Source: Vreelandella malpeensis (lineage in GTDB: Bacteria > Pseudomonadota > Gammaproteobacteria > Pseudomonadales > Halomonadaceae). From it: a stretch of DNA of 64,000 nt. This document shows, in pieces, positions 1 to 7,754 of the stretch. Positions within the stretch are counted from its first letter, which is position 1; each line of letters opens with the position of its first letter. Under the pieces are notes generated by a model, which searched no databases, was not told where the DNA came from, and saw nothing but the letters and a program-made list of their open reading frames with translations. A program made the translations under genes and the position numbers. Where the stretch lies: assembly GCF_020622355.1 (NCBI RefSeq), contig NZ_WHVL01000002.1:186001-250000 (forward strand). Direction: 5' to 3'.

Positions 1-629
1 ATCATGCCAAGGCGCAGCGCCGCCGCTGCCAGTAGCGATACGATCAAAAGCGCCAGGGCCACGATGCCGAGCCGCTCGGTAAGCGTCGAGGCGTCGTCGA
101 GCAGTCGGGCGCTGCGCGCCTGGCTGTAGGTGATGAAGCCGCTCATCGCCTCATCGAGCGCGGCGCCTAGAGCGCTCAGGCTCTCCTGGCTGCGCTGAAT
201 CTGGAACGGCGCGGCGTCGAGCAGCGGCACCATACCCTCAACGATGTAGGCCTCGAAGGCAGCGACGATGGCGTCGCGGTGGCCGGCAAGCTCGTCCTGG
301 TCGCTCACCGGGTAGGCCTGGAACTCGTCGAAGCGTGCCCGAGAGCGCGCCAACGCCTCGCCGGCGCGTGCCAGACTCTCGGCCCCGCGCTCCGGGTTGC
401 CCTGGGTGCTGAAGCTGGCCGAGCGATCCAGAAAGGTCTGGGCGCGCAGCGCGTTCACCTGAGTGCGGTTGGCCAGGTTCGCCAGCCGCACGTTGACGCT
501 ATTGAGCTCGACCAGCGCCCGGTTGCTCGACTGGCTGGCGAAAAAGCCCAGGCCGCTGGCCAGGGCGATCATCACCACCAGCAGCGCCAGGGCGGCGGTC
601 AGGCTCCATTTGATCGACAGATTGCGCAT
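1..629 (-). CDS. Methyl-accepting chemotaxis protein, N-terminal part, cut by the window edge
   Basis: The reverse strand from an ATG at 629 reads without a stop to base 1, about 209 codons. It opens with MRNLSIKWSLTAAL followed by a hydrophobic first membrane helix. A mainly helical periplasmic region of about 140 residues follows, rich in Leu, Ala, Arg and Ser, and then a second membrane helix close to base 1. This is the four-helix-bundle sensor layout of Tar-like chemoreceptors; the HAMP and signalling domains lie outside the window. A GAGAAGGGA Shine-Dalgarno sits just upstream of the ATG. A second, full chemoreceptor lies on the same strand at 7755-9863. The family call rests on topology and composition because the diagnostic signalling tip is missing. 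The ligand is unknown. Confidence 0.75.
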   Translation of the reverse strand, partial: MRNLSIKWSLTAALALLVVMIALASGLGFFASQSSNRALVELNSVNVRLANLANRTQVNALRAQTFLDRSASFSTQGNPERGAESLARAGEALARSRARFDEFQAYPVSDQDELAGHRDAIVAAFEAYIVEGMVPLLDAAPFQIQRSQESLSALGAALDEAMSGFITYSQARSARLLDDASTLTERLGIVALALLIVSLLAAAALRLGM

Positions 630-732
630 CACGGTATCCCTTCTCGTTGGACGGTCATCCTAAAGGGCATCGGCGAGCGGGCGTGAAGCTGAAGCCGATT
701 TAAATTTTTCGCGACCAAAGTTCAATGCCCTG

Positions 733-764
733 AACAAGAAAACGCCGCGGGCGAACCCGCGGCG
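733..764 (-). terminator. Rho-independent terminator of the alcohol dehydrogenase gene
   Basis: CGCCGCGGG and CCCGCGGCG (743-751 and 756-764) form a perfect 9-bp stem around a CGAA loop. On the minus strand the stem is followed by TTTTCTTGTTC. It sits 21 bases past the stop of the gene at 786-1847. Confidence 0.85.
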
Positions 765-785
765 GTCGATCAAACACGGTGCGAA

Positions 786-1847
786 TTAGGCAGCATCGCC
801 CTTGAGCGTGGCCATGTCGATAACGAAACGGTAGCGCACGTCACCCTTTTCCATGCGCTCGAAGCCTTGGTTGATGTCGTTAATGTCGAGCATCTCGACA
901 TCGCAGGTGATGCCCTGCTCGGCGCACAGGTCGAGAAGCTCCTGGGTCTCGGCGATGCCGCCGATCAGAGAGCCCGCCACCACGCGACGCTTGAACACCA
1001 GATTGAACGCTTCGATCGCCGGCTCGATCGGCTCCAGCAGGCCGACCAGGATATGCGTGCCGTCGTACTTCAAGGCATTGAGGTAGGGGTTCAGGTCGTG
1101 CTGGACCGGCACGGTATCGAGCATGAAGTCGAAGCTTGCGGCCACCGCGTCCATCTGCGCCGGGTCGCTCGAGACCACCACGTGATCGGCGCCGTTGCGC
1201 TTGGCCTCCTCGACCTTGGCGTTAGAGCGGGTGAACACGGTCACCTCGGCGCCCAGCGCCTTGGCGAGTTTCACGCCCATGTGGCCAAGCCCCCCCATGC
1301 CGATCACGCCAAGCTTGTGGCCCGACTTGACGCCGTAGTGCTTGAGCGGCGAGTAGGTGGTGATGCCGGCACACAGGATGGGCGCCGCCGACGCCAGATC
1401 GATGCCGTCCGGCATCTTCAGCACAAAGTGCTCGCTGACCACGATCGAATCGGAATAGCCGCCCTGAGTGAGGGTGCCGTCGACCCGGTCCGGGCCGCCG
1501 TAGGTCATGGTGAAGCCTTCCAGGCAGTACTGCTCGACACCGTCGTTGCACGCAGCACAGCTTCTGCAGGAGTCGACCATACAGCCGACGCCGACCAGAT
1601 CACCCGCCTTGAAACGGCTGACCTTTTCGCCCACGCCGGTCACGCGGCCAACGATCTCGTGGCCCGGCACCACCGGGTACTGGCTCATGCCCCAATCGTT
1701 ACGGGCGAAGTGCAGGTCGCTGTGGCAGACGCCGCAGTAGAGGATCTCGATGGCGACGTCGTCCGGACGCGGGGCGCGGCGCTCGAAACTGAACGGCGCC
1801 AAGGGCTTGTCGGCGGCGAAGGCGGCAAAGGATTTCGCTTGGATCAT
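786..1847 (-). CDS. Zinc- and NAD(P)-dependent alcohol dehydrogenase, YahK/CAD-like
   Basis: Medium-chain alcohol dehydrogenase that should reduce aldehydes or oxidise primary alcohols with NADP(H) in the cytoplasm. Visible features are the catalytic zinc motif CGVCHSD (near residue 40), GHE (near 65), four clustered cysteines for the structural zinc (CMVDSC, CAAC and a later Cys), and the nucleotide-binding GMGGLGHMG. The order and spacing closely follow E. coli YahK from end to end. The start is ATG 1847, with AGGAG five bases upstream; an open frame runs further up to 1943 without a better site. It is divergent from an AraC-family regulator, an arrangement like YqhC next to aldehyde reductase genes, so local control by that regulator is plausible. 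A strong terminator follows. Confidence 0.9.
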   Translation of the reverse strand: MIQAKSFAAFAADKPLAPFSFERRAPRPDDVAIEILYCGVCHSDLHFARNDWGMSQYPVVPGHEIVGRVTGVGEKVSRFKAGDLVGVGCMVDSCRSCAACNDGVEQYCLEGFTMTYGGPDRVDGTLTQGGYSDSIVVSEHFVLKMPDGIDLASAAPILCAGITTYSPLKHYGVKSGHKLGVIGMGGLGHMGVKLAKALGAEVTVFTRSNAKVEEAKRNGADHVVVSSDPAQMDAVAASFDFMLDTVPVQHDLNPYLNALKYDGTHILVGLLEPIEPAIEAFNLVFKRRVVAGSLIGGIAETQELLDLCAEQGITCDVEMLDINDINQGFERMEKGDVRYRFVIDMATLKGDAA

Positions 1848-2031
1848 GATCGCTCCTGGTTGATCTTCGAGGCCACAGTATCGACTTATCGAGGCGTCGG
1901 CGCGATGAGCAATGCTCCGAATTTTTTGCCTATTCCTCCACAAAAGAGTGATTGAATAACATTATCGCGCCTAAAAATGACACAATCCTCAAAACACCCT
2001 GGGTACACCCTCCCCTTGAAAGAGCGCCTTG

Positions 2032-2925
2032 ATGACCACCACCGCTTCGACATCGAGCCCGCTTGCCGGGCTCATTGCACCGCTGATCCAGCACGATGGC
2101 TTCAACGCGACGCGCCTGTCAGGGGTTTCGCTGCTGCATCTGGGGCGCTACCAGCCGCGCACGCCGCTGATCTACGAGCCGAGCCTGACCGTGATTGCCC
2201 AGGGGCACAAGACCGGCTACCTGGGCAACCGGGAAATTCATTACGGCCCGGGGCAGTATCTGGTTCAGACCCTGCCACTGCCCTTCGAGTGCGAAACCTT
2301 CGGCAGTAGTGAAACACCGCTTCTGGGTCTGGCCGTCAGGCTCGACCCGGCGCTGTTGAACGAGCTGGTCAGCGCCATGGGACACGACGGCCCGGCGCAT
2401 ACGGCCCCGGAGCCGATGGCCTCGGTGGCGATGAGCGAGACGATGGATGCAGCGGTCATGCGCCTGGCGCAGACCCTTCACGACGAAAGCGCCTGCCACG
2501 CAATGGGGGCGGCGCGCCTGCGCGACGTGGTGTTCGAAGCGCTGCGAGGCGACCAGGGTCCGGCGCTGCGGGCGCTGGTTCAAGGCCACGGGCACTATTC
2601 CCGCATCGTGCAGGTGCTGTCCCGTCTGCACGAGGGCTTCGCCGAGGACGTGGACGTCGATACCCTGGCGCGCCAGGCGAACATGTCGAACTCCACCTTT
2701 CACCAACACTTCAAGCAGATCACCCGGGCCTCGCCGGGGCAGTACATCAAGCGCCTGCGTCTGTTGAAGGCCCAGACGCTGCTTACCCAGCACCGCCACA
2801 ACGTCAACCAGGCGGCCGTGGCGGTGGGGTATCGCAGCGTTTCCCAGTTCAGCCGCGACTACAAGCGCTACTTCGGCGACTCCCCGCTCAAGCATCGTCG
2901 CAACGAAAAGGCGCCGGGGATGTGA
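2032..2925 (+). CDS. AraC-family transcriptional regulator with AraC_N (YqhC-like) domain
   Basis: 297 residues. The N-terminal half is a cupin-like AraC_N domain (about residues 15-170, with HKTGYLGN and GQYLVQTLP typical of the YqhC-type effector domain). The C-terminal third has two helix-turn-helix units; the first contains DTLARQANMSNSTFHQHFK and the second VAVGYRSVSQFSRDYKRYFG. The start is ATG 2032, or TTG one codon earlier. Divergent from the YahK-like dehydrogenase with a 184-bp gap. Regulators of this subtype commonly sit beside aldehyde or alcohol oxidoreductases and activate them, so sensing a reactive aldehyde is a reasonable inference. The effector is not readable from sequence. 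Confidence 0.9.
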   Translation: MTTTASTSSPLAGLIAPLIQHDGFNATRLSGVSLLHLGRYQPRTPLIYEPSLTVIAQGHKTGYLGNREIHYGPGQYLVQTLPLPFECETFGSSETPLLGLAVRLDPALLNELVSAMGHDGPAHTAPEPMASVAMSETMDAAVMRLAQTLHDESACHAMGAARLRDVVFEALRGDQGPALRALVQGHGHYSRIVQVLSRLHEGFAEDVDVDTLARQANMSNSTFHQHFKQITRASPGQYIKRLRLLKAQTLLTQHRHNVNQAAVAVGYRSVSQFSRDYKRYFGDSPLKHRRNEKAPGM

Positions 2926-2955
2926 CCCCCGACGCCCTGGACGCGCACGCGTGGC

Positions 2956-3381
2956 TTACTTGGCGAAAATCTGGCTCTTGTCCTTGAACGCCTTGAACTC
3001 GAGGGCATTGCCGCAAGGATCGAGCAGGAACATGGTGGCCTGCTCGCCGACCTGGCCCTTGAAGCGAACGTAGGGTTCGATGACGAACTCGATGCCCTTC
3101 TGCTTCAAGCGCTCGGCCAGTGCCTCCCACTCGTCCCATTCCAGCAGCACACCAAAGTGTGGTACCGGTACGTCGTGGCCGTCCACCGGGTTGGTGTGAG
3201 CGCTTTCCTGACCCGGCGTCTTGGGATGCCCATGGATCACCAGCTGATGGCCGAAGAAGTTGAAGTCGACCCAGTTCTCGCTGGAGCGCCCTTCTTCCAG
3301 GCCGAACACGTCGTTGTAGAAAGCGCGGGCCAGGGGAACGTCATACACGGGAATGGCGAGGTGAAAAGGTGAAAGGCTCAT
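2956..3381 (-). CDS. VOC (glyoxalase/dioxygenase fold) family protein
   Basis: 141 residues with the vicinal-oxygen-chelate pattern: an N-terminal beta-alpha-beta unit opening FHLAIPVYD and AFYNDVFG, and a second unit with PHFGVLL, then [13 protein letters not shown] near the C-terminus. His 7, His 95 (in PHFG) and Glu in NALEFK are the likely metal ligands. Members act as lyases, dioxygenases or resistance proteins; which of these applies cannot be told from sequence. Divergent from a LysR regulator at 3519, with short tandem repeats between them, suggesting that the regulator controls it. Confidence 0.85.
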   Translation of the reverse strand: MSLSPFHLAIPVYDVPLARAFYNDVFGLEEGRSSENWVDFNFFGHQLVIHGHPKTPGQESAHTNPVDGHDVPVPHFGVLLEWDEWEALAERLKQKGIEFVIEPYVRFKGQVGEQATMFLLDPCGNALEFKAFKDKSQIFAK

Positions 3382-3393
3382 GCAGGTCTCCTG

Positions 3394-3432
3394 TTGTCAA
3401 AGGACATTGTCAAAGGACATTTTCCAAGGACA
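3394..3432. repeat. 13-bp tandem repeat, three units, between VOC gene and lysR
   Basis: TTGTCAAAGGACA occurs twice head to tail (3394-3406, 3407-3419), followed by a decayed third copy TTTTCCAAGGACA (3420-3432). It lies 13 bases upstream of the VOC start on the minus strand, within its leader. It may be a replication-slippage duplication or repeated protein-binding sites. Confidence 0.8.
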
Positions 3433-3518
3433 TCGTGTCGTTATGGGTCCATGCTAGGCCGGTTCATGCAAAAATAAAATCAATATTTTTTTGCCTGATT
3501 CACAAAAGGAATTGATCA

Positions 3519-4385
3519 ATGATTCGTGAGCTGAAGACGCTTCGGGCAGTGGCGCGAGAGGGCACCTTCGCTGCCGCCGGCAAGAAAATCGGACTGACCC
3601 AGGCGGCGGTCAGCGCCCAGATGAAGCGCCTGGAGCGCTCGCTGGGCACGCCGATCTTCGAGCGAAGCGGCCGAGGATCACTTCTGACCGCCCGAGGGGA
3701 GGAAATTCTGCTTCAGGCGGAGCACCTGCTCACGCTCTATGCCCAGCTGGGTGTCAGCCAGAGCGCCACCGCGACCCGACGCGTCACCCTCGGCGCCATC
3801 GCCTCCTTGCAGCGTGTCTTTCTGCCGGACATTCTGGCGCGCTTTCACCATGGGGTACCGGAGTGCCAGAGCCGCATCGTGCCCGGGCTCTCCATGGAGC
3901 TTCTTGATCACGTGGACAGCGGCGAGCTGGACATGGCGGTACTGATTCGACCGCCCTTCTCCCTGCACCCGGACCTGGACTGGACCACCCTGGCGCGGGA
4001 ACCCTTTCGCCTGCTGGTGCCCGAGCACCTTTCAGGCGACGACTGGCGGGTACTACTCGAAAGCCACCCGTTCATTCGCTATGACCGGGCATCGTTCGGC
4101 GGGCGTCAGGTCGAGCGTTTTCTGCGTCATCACCACCTGAACACACAACAGGTGTGCGAGGTCGACGAACTGGATGCGATCCTGCGTCTGGTGGTCAATC
4201 GCGTGGGCGTCGCCCTGGTGCCCCAGGCCATGGCGTGGGAGCGCTGGCCTGCGGGGGTACGGGCGATGTCACTGGGAGAGGAGACGTTCTATCGGGAGGT
4301 GGGGCTGATTCATCGCGCTCGGGCAACGCTCGGCGAACCCGCCAGAACCCTGGCCGAGCTGATCTCGAGCCAAGGGCGCCTCTGA
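3519..4385 (+). CDS. LysR-family transcriptional regulator
   Basis: 288 residues. The N-terminal winged helix-turn-helix is clear (TFAAAGKKIGLTQAAVSAQM, residues about 16-35). It is followed by a linker helix and a periplasmic-binding-like effector domain with LGAIASLQRVFLP at its first strand and VNRVGVALVPQAM near residue 230. ATG 3519 has AAAAGGAATT upstream. Divergent from the VOC gene, its most likely target. The 3' end overlaps the convergent mqo open frame by 76 bases. The inducer is unknown. Confidence 0.9.
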   Translation: MIRELKTLRAVAREGTFAAAGKKIGLTQAAVSAQMKRLERSLGTPIFERSGRGSLLTARGEEILLQAEHLLTLYAQLGVSQSATATRRVTLGAIASLQRVFLPDILARFHHGVPECQSRIVPGLSMELLDHVDSGELDMAVLIRPPFSLHPDLDWTTLAREPFRLLVPEHLSGDDWRVLLESHPFIRYDRASFGGRQVERFLRHHHLNTQQVCEVDELDAILRLVVNRVGVALVPQAMAWERWPAGVRAMSLGEETFYREVGLIHRARATLGEPARTLAELISSQGRL

Positions 4386-6118
4386 CCCACCCTTCGCAGC
4401 GCGAAGGGCGGGGCTGGAGAGTCTGACGAGAATAAGGCGTTGTCGGCATCGTTGGCGACGGGCACTGCATCGTGCTCGTCGCTTTCATCGCTCACGTCCA
4501 TGATCTCGGTGGCGGTATCGTCGCCGTCGTTCATCTCGTCCACGTCGCTTGCCTCGCGCTCCTCGAGCAGGTTCATCGGCTCGTCGAGTTCGAGAAGGTG
4601 CGCGGTATAGGAGCGCACCTCGCGCAGAAGTTCCGGGTTGTCCGCCAGGTGCTGGCCGTAGGAGGGGAGGATCTCGGTCAGGGTTTGCTGCCAGGCATCG
4701 CTTGCCACCTGCTCGGCGAACACGCGCTCGAGAAGGCTCAGCATGATGGTGGGCGAGGTAGAGGCTCCCGGCGAAGCACCCAGCAGGGCAGACATGGAGC
4801 CATCGTCGGAGACGATCACTTCGGTGCCGAACTGCAGCACGCCGCCGTCGTCGGTGTCCTTGATGATCTGGACCCGCTGCCCGGCGGTCCAGAGCTGCCA
4901 ATCGTCGCGATTGGCTTCAGGGTAGAAGTCCTGAAGCGCTTCGAAGCGGGCGTTGTCGGACTGCACGACCTGGCCCATCAGGTAACGCACCAGACTGAAG
5001 TTGTCGAACCCGACCTGCATCATCGGCCAGGTGTTGTCCAGGGAGAGCGAACCGAACAGATCCGTCCAGGAGCCCTCTTTCAGGAACTTGCTCGAGAAGG
5101 TGGCGAAGGGGCCGAAAAAGAGCGCGGGCTCGCCGTCGAGATTACGGTAATCCAGGTGCGGCACCGACATGGGCGGCGAGCCTTCCCCGGCCTTGCCGTA
5201 GACCTTGATGGGATGCTGGGACACGATCTCCGGATTGGTGGTGTAGAGGAACTGCCCGCCCACCGGGAAGCCACCGTAGAGGCTCGCCTGGGCAATGCCG
5301 GACTCCTGCAGCAGCGGCAAAACCGCCCCGCCCGCGCCCAGGAACACGTAGCGGGCATCGACGCTGGTCTCGTCACCGCTGGCCAGGTTGGCCACGGTCA
5401 CGCGCCAGGTACCGTCGTCGTTGCGATCGAGCCCGCGCACTTCGCTCTCCAGAGACAACGTGAAATGCTCGTTGTCCTCGAGGGAGGCGATCATCTGGCG
5501 GGTCTGCTCGCCATAGTTGACCTCGGTACCCATCTGCATGCGGGTAGCCGCGACCGGGCGCGACCCATCGCGCCCCGCCATGATCAGCGGCATCCACTCG
5601 GCGATTTCCTCAGGGTCCTCGGAGTACTCCATGCCGGCGTAGAGCGGATTGGCCGTCATCTTCTCGAAGCGTTCGCGCAAGAACGCCACATCCTCGTCGC
5701 CCCATACCAGGCTGAAATGCGGCACCGTATTGATGAAGGAAGACGGATCGTTCAAGACGCCGTTGGCCACCTGATGGGCCCAGAACTGGCGGGATACTTC
5801 GAACTGCTCGGTGACGTTCACCGCCCGCTGGATTTCCACCTGACCGGAATCATCCGGGGTGTAGTTCATTTCCATGAAGGCGGAGTGGCCACTGCCGGAA
5901 TTGTTCCAGGCGTTCGAGCTTTCACTCGCCACCGCGTCCAGACGCTCGAACATCTGAATGTTCCATTCGGGCTCGAGTTCGTGTAGATAGGTGCCGAGCG
6001 TGGCGCTCATGATACCGCCGCCGACCAGTACGACATCGAGCGGCTCGTCGGCGAAGGCGGGCGTACTGGCGAGTGCGACCAGCGGTGAGCAAAGTAACAA
6101 CCTGAAACGTTTGACCAT
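4310..6118 (-). CDS. mqo: Malate:quinone oxidoreductase with signal peptide and extended acidic tail
   Basis: FAD-dependent, membrane-associated enzyme oxidising L-malate to oxaloacetate and passing electrons to quinone. The FAD motif is VVLVGGGIMSATLG (about residues 29-42), followed by WNNSGSGHSA, GTEVNYG, FLGAGGAVLPLLQ and LLGASPGASTSP, all characteristic of Mqo. Two oddities. The protein starts (ATG 6118, GGG a few bases upstream) with a basic-hydrophobic MVKRFRLLLCSPLVALAS ending ASTPAFA, which looks like a cleavable signal peptide. After the usual C-terminus (about residue 530) there is a roughly 70-residue extension: an Asp/Glu-rich stretch, then an Arg/Pro-rich end read antisense to lysR and through a hairpin. 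The core call is firm; the true C-terminus is doubtful. Confidence 0.88.
   Translation of the reverse strand: MVKRFRLLLCSPLVALASTPAFADEPLDVVLVGGGIMSATLGTYLHELEPEWNIQMFERLDAVASESSNAWNNSGSGHSAFMEMNYTPDDSGQVEIQRAVNVTEQFEVSRQFWAHQVANGVLNDPSSFINTVPHFSLVWGDEDVAFLRERFEKMTANPLYAGMEYSEDPEEIAEWMPLIMAGRDGSRPVAATRMQMGTEVNYGEQTRQMIASLEDNEHFTLSLESEVRGLDRNDDGTWRVTVANLASGDETSVDARYVFLGAGGAVLPLLQESGIAQASLYGGFPVGGQFLYTTNPEIVSQHPIKVYGKAGEGSPPMSVPHLDYRNLDGEPALFFGPFATFSSKFLKEGSWTDLFGSLSLDNTWPMMQVGFDNFSLVRYLMGQVVQSDNARFEALQDFYPEANRDDWQLWTAGQRVQIIKDTDDGGVLQFGTEVIVSDDGSMSALLGASPGASTSPTIMLSLLERVFAEQVASDAWQQTLTEILPSYGQHLADNPELLREVRSYTAHLLELDEPMNLLEEREASDVDEMNDGDDTATEIMDVSDESDEHDAVPVANDADNALFSSDSPAPPFALRRVGQRRPWLEISSARVLAGSPSVARAR
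4390..4408. terminator. Hairpin between convergent lysR and mqo
   Basis: CCCTTCGC and GCGAAGGG form a perfect 8-bp stem with an AGC loop, five bases after the lysR stop. No T-run follows on either strand. It would normally separate the two genes, but the mqo open frame currently reads through it. Confidence 0.45.
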
Positions 6119-6259
6119 GATAGACCCTGAACAACGAGAAAATGACGCAGGCAGTGACCGCCTGGTCGCGAAGGACTCTTGACTTCGACCAAAGTCTAAC
6201 AAAAATGTCATTGATCCGATATCACAACCCACCCGAACCCGCTAACAGAAGGTGAAGCC

Positions 6260-6484
6260 ATGGTGGCTGAAGACCTGGAAAAACTCGTGAGCAAGACGAT
6301 GCCCTTCGGCAAGCATCAGGGCACGTTGATCGCCGATCTGCCCGGCCCCTATCTCAACTGGTTCGCCCGGGAGGGATTTCCCCCTGGCGAGCTAGGACAA
6401 CTGCTTTCACTGATGCAGGAAATCGATCACAACGGGTTGAGCGAGCTTCTGACGCCTCTGAGAAAGCCTGTCCGGCACGCTTGA
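6260..6484 (+). CDS. DUF3820 family small protein
   Basis: 74 residues. The signature MPFGKHQGTLIADLP and YLNWFAREGFPPGELGQLL matches the DUF3820 family (annotated in some genomes as putative quorum-sensing-regulated virulence factor), whose members are about 70-80 residues. No signal peptide or membrane helix, so cytoplasmic. AAGGTG lies five bases before ATG 6260. It stands alone, divergent from mqo and convergent with the phosphoesterase. Function unknown; the FGKH/DLP signature also occurs in small proteins of DNA metabolism in other organisms, which is only a weak hint. Confidence 0.8.
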   Translation: MVAEDLEKLVSKTMPFGKHQGTLIADLPGPYLNWFAREGFPPGELGQLLSLMQEIDHNGLSELLTPLRKPVRHA

Positions 6485-6502
6485 CCCCCGCGCCGGGCGG
6501 GC

Positions 6503-6982
6503 TCAAAGCGGCAGATGCACAATCGCGCTCTTGAGCCCGTCGGGCGTTGGCCAGAGTTTGCCAAGGGTGATGGGCAGCTTGAAGCGCCGTTTGCCCGCCG
6601 CGCCCGGATTGAAGAGCAGTCGCCCGTCGCACCATTCGTTGCGCGGCTTGTGGGAGTGGCCGTGCAGGATGGCCTGGGCATCCGCTGGCGGGTCGGCGTC
6701 TTCCAGCCGGTGCACAAGATACAGCGTCCAGCCATCGACCACGATCGTCTCGTGGTAGGGCATTGTGTCCGCCCAGGAGGCAGTATCGATATTGCCCCGC
6801 ACCCGGGTCACCGGCGCAAGGGTTTCGAGCATATCGAGAATGCGCGCATCCTCGTCCCGGTGGCCCACGTCCCCCAGGTGCAGGATTCGACTACACCCCG
6901 CCAGCAGGATCAGGGCCTCGTCCCGCAGCAGGCCGTGGGTATCGGCGATCACGCCGATGGGCGCGCCGGGCGTGGAGATCAC
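6503..6982 (-). CDS. YfcE/MJ0936-type metallophosphoesterase
   Basis: 159 residues with the full calcineurin-like dimetal phosphoesterase motif series: IADTHG (near residue 12), LHLGDVGH (35), VRGNID (60), LVHR (90) and LHGHSHKP (105), then LFNPGA. This is the YfcE family of small cytoplasmic phosphodiesterases, usually Mn-dependent with broad activity on model substrates. The start codon GTG (6982-6980) follows directly on the TAG stop of the upstream gene, so the two are transcribed together and probably translationally coupled. The physiological substrate is unknown. Confidence 0.88.
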   Translation of the reverse strand: MISTPGAPIGVIADTHGLLRDEALILLAGCSRILHLGDVGHRDEDARILDMLETLAPVTRVRGNIDTASWADTMPYHETIVVDGWTLYLVHRLEDADPPADAQAILHGHSHKPRNEWCDGRLLFNPGAAGKRRFKLPITLGKLWPTPDGLKSAIVHLPL

Positions 6983-7612
6983 CTAGCGAATCAGCTCGTC
7001 GAGGGAGCGCTCGCCGTTGAGCAGCGTGACCGCGCGGTTGTTGATTTCGGGATGGCGCACCACGTGCAAAAGCGCCTGGGCGACGTCGGCACGAGTGATC
7101 GACTGACTGGCGGAATCTTCGAGCACATCGGTGAAGCCGTGGGTCGCGGCGTCGTCGGTCAAGCGGCCGGGCTTCAGGATCACGTAGGGAAGCCCGGCGC
7201 TTTCCAGGTGGCGATCGGCGGCGAACTTGGCGGCCATGTAGGGGCGCATCTTCTCCGGCGCCTCGAGCGGCTGCTCGGCGCGAATCGCGCTGACCATCAC
7301 GTAGCGTGAAAGCCCCTTGTCACGCGCGATGTCCGCCGTGCGTATCGCCCCGTACAGGTCGATCAGAAGCGTCTTGTCGGGGCCGGTGTGCGGCCCGGAA
7401 CCGGCGGTGAAGACCACTTCGTCGCAGCCCTCGAAAGCGTGTTCCATGTCGCCTTCGAGATCGCCGATCACCGCCTCGATACCGCGGGACTCGAACCACT
7501 CGGCCTGCTCCGGCTTTCTCACCATCGCGCGGATGGCCACGCCGTCCTGGTGGGCGAGCTCGCAGAACTGCTTGCCGATCTGTCCGTTGGCGCCTATCAC
7601 TAGCGTCGTCAT
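6983..7612 (-). CDS. NAD(P)-binding atypical SDR (NmrA/YwnB-like)
   Basis: 209 residues. The N-terminal Rossmann motif is LVIGANGQIGKQFC. The central part has VIGDLEGDMEHAF, and YVMVSAIRA and AAKFAADRHLESAGLPYVILKPG replace the classical Tyr-x3-Lys region in the way of atypical SDRs. Homologues are annotated as sugar epimerase-like or NAD(P)H-binding proteins, often stress-related. ATG 7612 has GGAG six bases upstream; a longer frame to 7639 lacks a Shine-Dalgarno. First gene of a two-gene operon with the metallophosphoesterase; its stop abuts the next start with zero spacing. Confidence 0.85.
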   Translation of the reverse strand: MTTLVIGANGQIGKQFCELAHQDGVAIRAMVRKPEQAEWFESRGIEAVIGDLEGDMEHAFEGCDEVVFTAGSGPHTGPDKTLLIDLYGAIRTADIARDKGLSRYVMVSAIRAEQPLEAPEKMRPYMAAKFAADRHLESAGLPYVILKPGRLTDDAATHGFTDVLEDSASQSITRADVAQALLHVVRHPEINNRAVTLLNGERSLDELIR

Positions 7613-7702
7613 GCCTGCTCCTTGCCATTGTGTTGACATCGCGCGTCGACATCGTGGGTATGAAGACCTAGATGCCGACGCGCTGGCGCGAATTCAACCC
7701 CC

Positions 7703-7744
7703 GATGCAGTGTTGACGATGCAGTGTTGACGATGCAGCAATGAC
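7703..7744. repeat. 14-bp tandem repeat, three units
   Basis: GATGCAGTGTTGAC twice (7703-7716, 7717-7730), then GATGCAGCAATGAC (7731-7744). It fills much of the gap between the 3' end of the chemoreceptor gene and the 5' end of the SDR gene, all on the minus strand, so it sits in the SDR leader or promoter region. Confidence 0.8.
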
Positions 7745-7754
7745 GTTAGGCGCC

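Noticed and set aside
4472..5986. 504-codon plus-strand frame opposite mqo
   Set aside because: His/Gly/Arg-rich composition typical of a shadow frame, fully inside the well-supported mqo gene.
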